Below, in pieces: positions 52,201 through 58,332 of a stretch of 64,000 nt of DNA (the first letter of the stretch is position 1; every line of letters starts with the position of its first letter). A program made the translations under genes and the position numbers. Source of the DNA: Prunella strophiata (Eukaryota; Chordata; Aves; Passeriformes; Prunellidae); contig JAZBQD010000027.1 of assembly GCA_036583965.1 (NCBI GenBank), forward strand, positions 27,535,001-27,599,000, read 5' to 3'. Under the pieces are notes generated by a model. That model had not been told where the DNA came from. It saw only the letters and a program-made list of their open reading frames with translations, and did no database searches.

Positions 52201-55200
52201 ACACTCAGCACACAAGGAAGAGATCACTAGCTCTCCTGAAAGGGCCACCTGGGAACTATAAACCAGATCTAGACAACAACTCTTTGAGAAAGTAGTTTAA
52301 TTCACAAAGCATTCCAAAGATTGCTGTATGGGTTTTGACTACAACCAGGGTAGCTCAAAGAAGCATGGCTCATTAGAGCTGTTTGCATTTTTAATCCAAG
52401 TTTCAAAGGACTACTAAGTGAGAAGGTGAACAGCATCTTATCAAGACTCAAGAAGGGGCTAAGAGATAAGGAACAGTATTTGTATAAATGACCAAATCTA
52501 ATCGTGGCAGGAGGTCATCAGTGCCACACTCCAGAGGACCATGCAGTTTCTTCTCTTCTCTAACCACGTGTGTATATTCAGGATGCCAGCTGGCAGGCCA
52601 CTGCTGGCTTGAGAAGGACACTCCTCTGTCCAGTTCTGTCTTGTAACACAAGAAAAATGTCTGCACTGACAGAGTGTCAATGACTATGACAAAGTGTAAC
52701 CCAACATGCATCCAGCAGCTCAAAGCTCAGTTTCCTCATGCTCCTGGGTGAGCCTCCTCAGCAAACAGAAAGGGAAAAAGTGCATGGAACCATTGAGCCT
52801 TCCAGGAAAATGGTATTTATGAAGAATACTCTAGCTCCCACGTTTTTGAATTGTGTATTTGTGAAAGCGTTCAGTTCAATCTTTAACCCACAGAACTATC
52901 CATACTCCTTGAAATAGTTCAGCAACATTTAATGTATAACAGGCACTGGAGTGTCTAATTAATGACCTAGAAGGTGATGAAACAGTAGGCAGTGGTGGCT
53001 TTAACAAAATAACATTTATATTTTCCAAGAGGAAGCCAGGGATTTCAGACAGATTCAACCAAGTGAGGCTGCTGGGCAGTGCAAGAGCAGGCGAGGCTCG
53101 AGGCACAAACGCCAAGCAAAATACAAAGGCAAACAGACTTGCTGCAGAAGGTTTGGGTTAGGCACTCCTTGAGGAAACACCAGCTTCCCCAGAAGAGCTC
53201 AGCAGGGACCTCTGCTCAATCACAGCTTTAATCAGCAAAACAAACACCGCTGAGCAGACATTTGACTGCAAGGAACAATAACTAATGCAAACACTCGTTG
53301 TGCAATGGTGATGGCACAGCCTCTGTCAGGAATACTTTTTGCAGTACTGGAGCCACCACCTCTGAATAAAAGAGGTAGAGTTCATAGCCTGTTTATAGCT
53401 AGTTTTGTTCATAGCTAGTTCATAGACAGACCACTGGAGAGAAGAACTTCCTAGAAGAATTATAAAGGAACTGCGACCCACAAAGGGAGAAAGAGCTAAT
53501 AAAGAGTGCAGTACATCAGTTATTGCAGGGAAGATACAGCACATGGCAAAGTCTGCAAAACAAAATATTTGTTTGTGTAATTTGCTTTATTGACACTAGG
53601 TATCTCAAAGCAGAGAACTGCAAACTTCTCTGAAGGAGAGAGTCTTTGTCCAGACCAAAATGTCCTGAGCAATAAACAGGCAATACTGAAAGGGATCTCA
53701 AGTGTGATGCCCAGATCAGATGCAAATTCTAGACCCTTCAACAAAGCCACATCCACAGCTCCCTGCAGGCAATCCAACAAGTGAGACTGACACTCTCATC
53801 TCCAAGGATGGCTTCAGGGGCACACAGAATTCCATGGACTGCACTGTTTGCACCTGCCAGAGTTGCATGTAAGGTCTTCCCTGCTTAAGTTTTAAAGTAG
53901 TTCCCCCAGAAAAAAAGGACTGAAGCCAACTATTTTCCCCTTGCAGGAGTTTTCTAAAGAACAAGCATCACAGCTCTCAAAAATGTGCTCCTTCCCAGGA
54001 TCTCACAGCACCTTTCTTCCAGAGCAGTAAAGCAGTAGCAGCCATTCCCAAACCTCAGGTGCTGGGGTTTTGGTTTTGCTTTCATTAGATCTCAAATAGA
54101 TGTCAAATACCATCAAAGAAGTCATAAAATTTATTAGCTTAATACAGAATTTGAATACTTGAAGACAAATCTATAATTGTAATGAGCAGAGCAAGCATCT
54201 GTGTTTATTTTAGGCTAATATGGTAGAGAAAAGAGTTTAATTTCATAACCACACTGGGAAGCATGCAGTGGAACTAATGGGCTTTTACAAGGGATTTTAC
54301 AAGCCCCAAATACAAAACTCTGGGCTTTAAGAGACTTATGCACGGCCTGATCCATTAAATACTGCCCTAAATCACTCCCCACAGACTACTGGGTAGAGAG
54401 AGCAGTCCTGACCAAGCTCTTCAGAGGCAGCAATACAAATGATCAGAACACAATTCATTAAAAATTAATTAAAACCAATGCAGCACTAATGACAGACTGG
54501 TTTAATATGGTGGTGGCAGGTGAAATGACTGGGGACAGCAGGAGGACAGAGAAGTAACCCACAGGAAATACACATCACCAAGCTACTCTCTGCTCTGTCC
54601 TTCTCTTTACCTCCTCTGGAAAGCCCAGTGAATCAGGGAAATACCAAACAAGTGAAAAGATCCGCAAGGCAAAAAAATTTGACAGCTGGAGCCAAAACTC
54701 ACAATGAAAGCTTCATACTCTCAAGCTATCTCAGCAACCCATCTTCAGTAATTACCCAAAGACAAATCACCTCATTTTAAGTACAAGGGAAGGGACAGAA
54801 ACTGCCAGAAACAAGTCAGCTGGAGATGCAACAACTGTTACCTATTAGTCTGGTCTCACAGCACACATCCAGCAACCCAGCCTCACCAGAGGGGTCTGGC
54901 CCATCTTGTTTTAGTGCCAAGCACATAAAAGAGGTACTGAAAACCCAAGGACATCTCCATAAGAGATCATTTGGCACATCTGACTGCTAAGAGCATTTCC
55001 CGAGCTGGAAAGCCACCGAAGGCGTGAGGGAAGAGGCGGCAGCGTTGGATGCTGCCATTCTGTCATCACATCAGCTCAGCTGTTAACACCTCAGGTGTTT
55101 TATTGCTGCTGCCTCCCACCCAAGGCTTGGAAATGAAAAGCAGCACCAAGCAAACAGGAGGTTGTGGTAGGTGTTCCAGAATCCACACCGGATCAAGGAC

Positions 55201-58200
55201 TAAGGGTGTAACTTTTAATGCCTCTGGAATCCATCCCCTCCACACAACACCGAGATCAAGGGCCACGAGAGAAACAAACAACATACAGGATAAAGTCTGT
55301 TTGTGTCCAGCACTTCAAATCATTTGTAAACTCAAGCTTGGAGCTGCCAGCTCTGGAGGCTGCCACGTGCTCCCTGCTCCCTTTGTATCTGCCAGTTCAA
55401 ACATGACGGAAGAAAACGAATCATGATCCCTCTTGGCCTCTGTCAGAGCTGTCTCTTGGAGATACCACTGCAGTGACACCAGCCAACTCATCAGGCTTGG
55501 CATAGACAGATCCCAGCCAGCACCAAAGAGGCCACTCTGCTTTTTAATAAAGCCTGGAAAAGCACCAGAGAGCTGATCACTGCTGCCCTGCTGGGCAAGA
55601 TGACTGCACTTCTCATGGGAGCGTGACCCAGCCTCCCTGAGCTCACACAAAGGTCTTGGGACGTCACCTAGGATCACCAGGAGGGAAAAGAGAACAGCCC
55701 TGACAGAGCTCTCTGGCACATAATCATCAACACCCTCCATAAAATAGCAAGGATGTATGTTTAATGATTTAGGAGACTGGCATGTTCAATATTTATCATC
55801 CATGTCACCTTTTGTCAGAGTTAGTTCCTCTACATTTTGACCCTCTAAGGACTCCAAAAAGGCAGCATTTTTTGGAACACTAAACTAACATGACTTGTCA
55901 CTGTGTACTTTGGTGATACAGAAGCTGAGGAAAGTGATATTTGGCAAAGAAAGTTTTAAGAAACAAAACACCAGAGCATATGATCTTACATTAGAATGTT
56001 ACATATTAGCCTTTTGATGTTTATCCTCCTTAGAAAAGAAAAGTCACATCTGCCCAGTGTTTAAGATTGGGACTTTCAAAGAAAACCAAGGCAGGGAGCA
56101 AATATTACTCTAATTAAATAGGAATCGAACCCTTAATGCCCCACTTTGACAATTCCTGCCTAAAGCTCTGCAGAAAAAGTAACCCTTGTGCTAGTGTTTA
56201 AGAGCATATGACCAAGCTAACAGCTATTTTAATTAAATAGCACAGCCCTGCTGCCTGAAGAGCTTTTCTGCTCAAGACAAACATTTGCTGCTTAAGCTAG
56301 CTCCCAGTGCTGGAGTTCTTTGGTGGAGTCAGCTGTTAGCACACTGTGCTTCCCTTAGAGACAAAGGTCGCCTCAATTTTAAAATATACAGCTCACTGGA
56401 GCCCTCTTTTCAGGGGAAAACAAAGCCTAAATAAATACAACTGCCATGGGAGTCTCGCCTTCCCAGCCACAGGGGTAGAAATAATGAAAGGAAGCGAGCA
56501 GGGCAAGCCTGCAACTGGAGCACTGTACTGCAGGTATTCCAAAACCCACTTGAGAGTGGCACAGGGTGCCCCAAACCCAAAGACTCCTCCCACAGCTTCT
56601 GATGCAGCAAACTGTGCAAAAGACTTGACTCCACAGAGGGCACAAATCTTGATCTGTGCTGTGCACTGCTCCTGAAACATGATTTGGGCTAAAAACAAAT
56701 GCATGGTGAGCCTCTAAAACACTGCAGACTTTCCAGGGGAGCAGGAGTCTTTCTTAGACATACAAGAAAAACATAAGCATTTACATCATTCAGTATTGGT
56801 AATCACTAAGGCACCCAAGACATTTTTCTAGACCCAAAGCTGCACAAGTTAGGTCAACAGAATCAACAGGTGCATTTTAAACCAAGCTTTGTTTCTTTGG
56901 ATGAATTGTAGCTAGAATGACTGAGTGGCCTTTAAATTCTCAGATGGGTTCCCCACGTGTGCAGAGGGTTTCCAGCCCTGGACTGCCATCACTTCCCTCT
57001 GCATCCACTCACCCTGAGACTGCTCTGTGAATTTGAATTCCTGATCCCAGAAAAAAAAGTAAAAAAAAAAGAAGAAAGGCAAGAAAGGAAAAAAATAAAG
57101 GCAGCTGGACAGGATTTTTTACTAGATTAGTGAGTTAAAGTGGCACACTCCAACAAATCCCAGAGCTAGCTCAAGGGAAAGGGAAGAGTGTCTGTGAGCA
57201 GGAAGAGAAGATAATGACTTTCCTCCTCAGACCACAATGAGGCTGAAGAACAGCAGCATGAAACAGTCCTCACATGGCACTTTATCTTGACATTAGCCAG
57301 GATTTTTGGCTAACTTTGACTCACACCACACTTACACCAAATTCTCTGGCCTGTCATGCACAGAGGAATAGACTTCACACTTTCACAAGAGCAGCCAGGA
57401 CTGTCTCCAAGGAGAGATGGAGCTTCATCACACATCTGCACCACTGTGCTTTGAAAGGACCCAACACACACTGCTTCTAACAAAGGCTGTATCCTGGGAC
57501 AAGATAAAGTCATCTTCAAACAAACCAGCAATCAGTTAACATTCAACAACAGCAAAGATCTGGGGCAGTTTCACCCAAACACACCCGAGACTGCCTTGCC
57601 AGTTACAAATTTATGAGATTGAGAATCACTGTAAACATATGAAATACAAGAACTTTGAAGGTGACAAAAACACTGGTGACAGCAGGAATTTCACATCATT
57701 GTTTTTGAAAGGCAAGATTTTATCTCTCCGGAAAAAACAGCAAAATGAGAATGAGGAGGCAGGCACTTCAACAGAAAAGGAGCAGTGAGCTCTGTTTGAG
57801 GAGCAGGAAATAAGACTGAAGGCAAACAGCATCACAAAAGGTAGGAGCAAGCAGGGGAAAAAAAAGAGCATTTTTTTAAAAAATGCATAGTTATGTAGCC
57901 CAGCCTACCACCTGTCAGGGAATTACAAGAGGCAGATGGTTACCAAAAGGAACTAGGACAGATTCTGTTTCAGTAAAGGTTGCTTCAATATTACTTTACA
58001 CAAAACTTGTCTTGATCAGATGCAGTACAACTTCTTGAATTTGCTAGCAAGGGATGGGACTGCTTTCTCTGTGCCATGAAGCACAAACCATATTAACAAA
58101 CACTAGAGAGCATCACCCACGGCACAAAGATTAAGACTAAAACTGCAGACAAACTCAATCTTCCCCAAGAACAGTTGACAAGTATTTGAAACCAGAGACT

Positions 58201-58301
58201 GTTATGAAGACAGCACATCTACACTGTCAGGTATTCTTAGAAAATTTAACATCCTTTCATTTTTGGCTGATGTTTCCTTACAGATATGGGTATTTGGGCT
58301 T

Positions 58302-58332
<31 letters not shown>
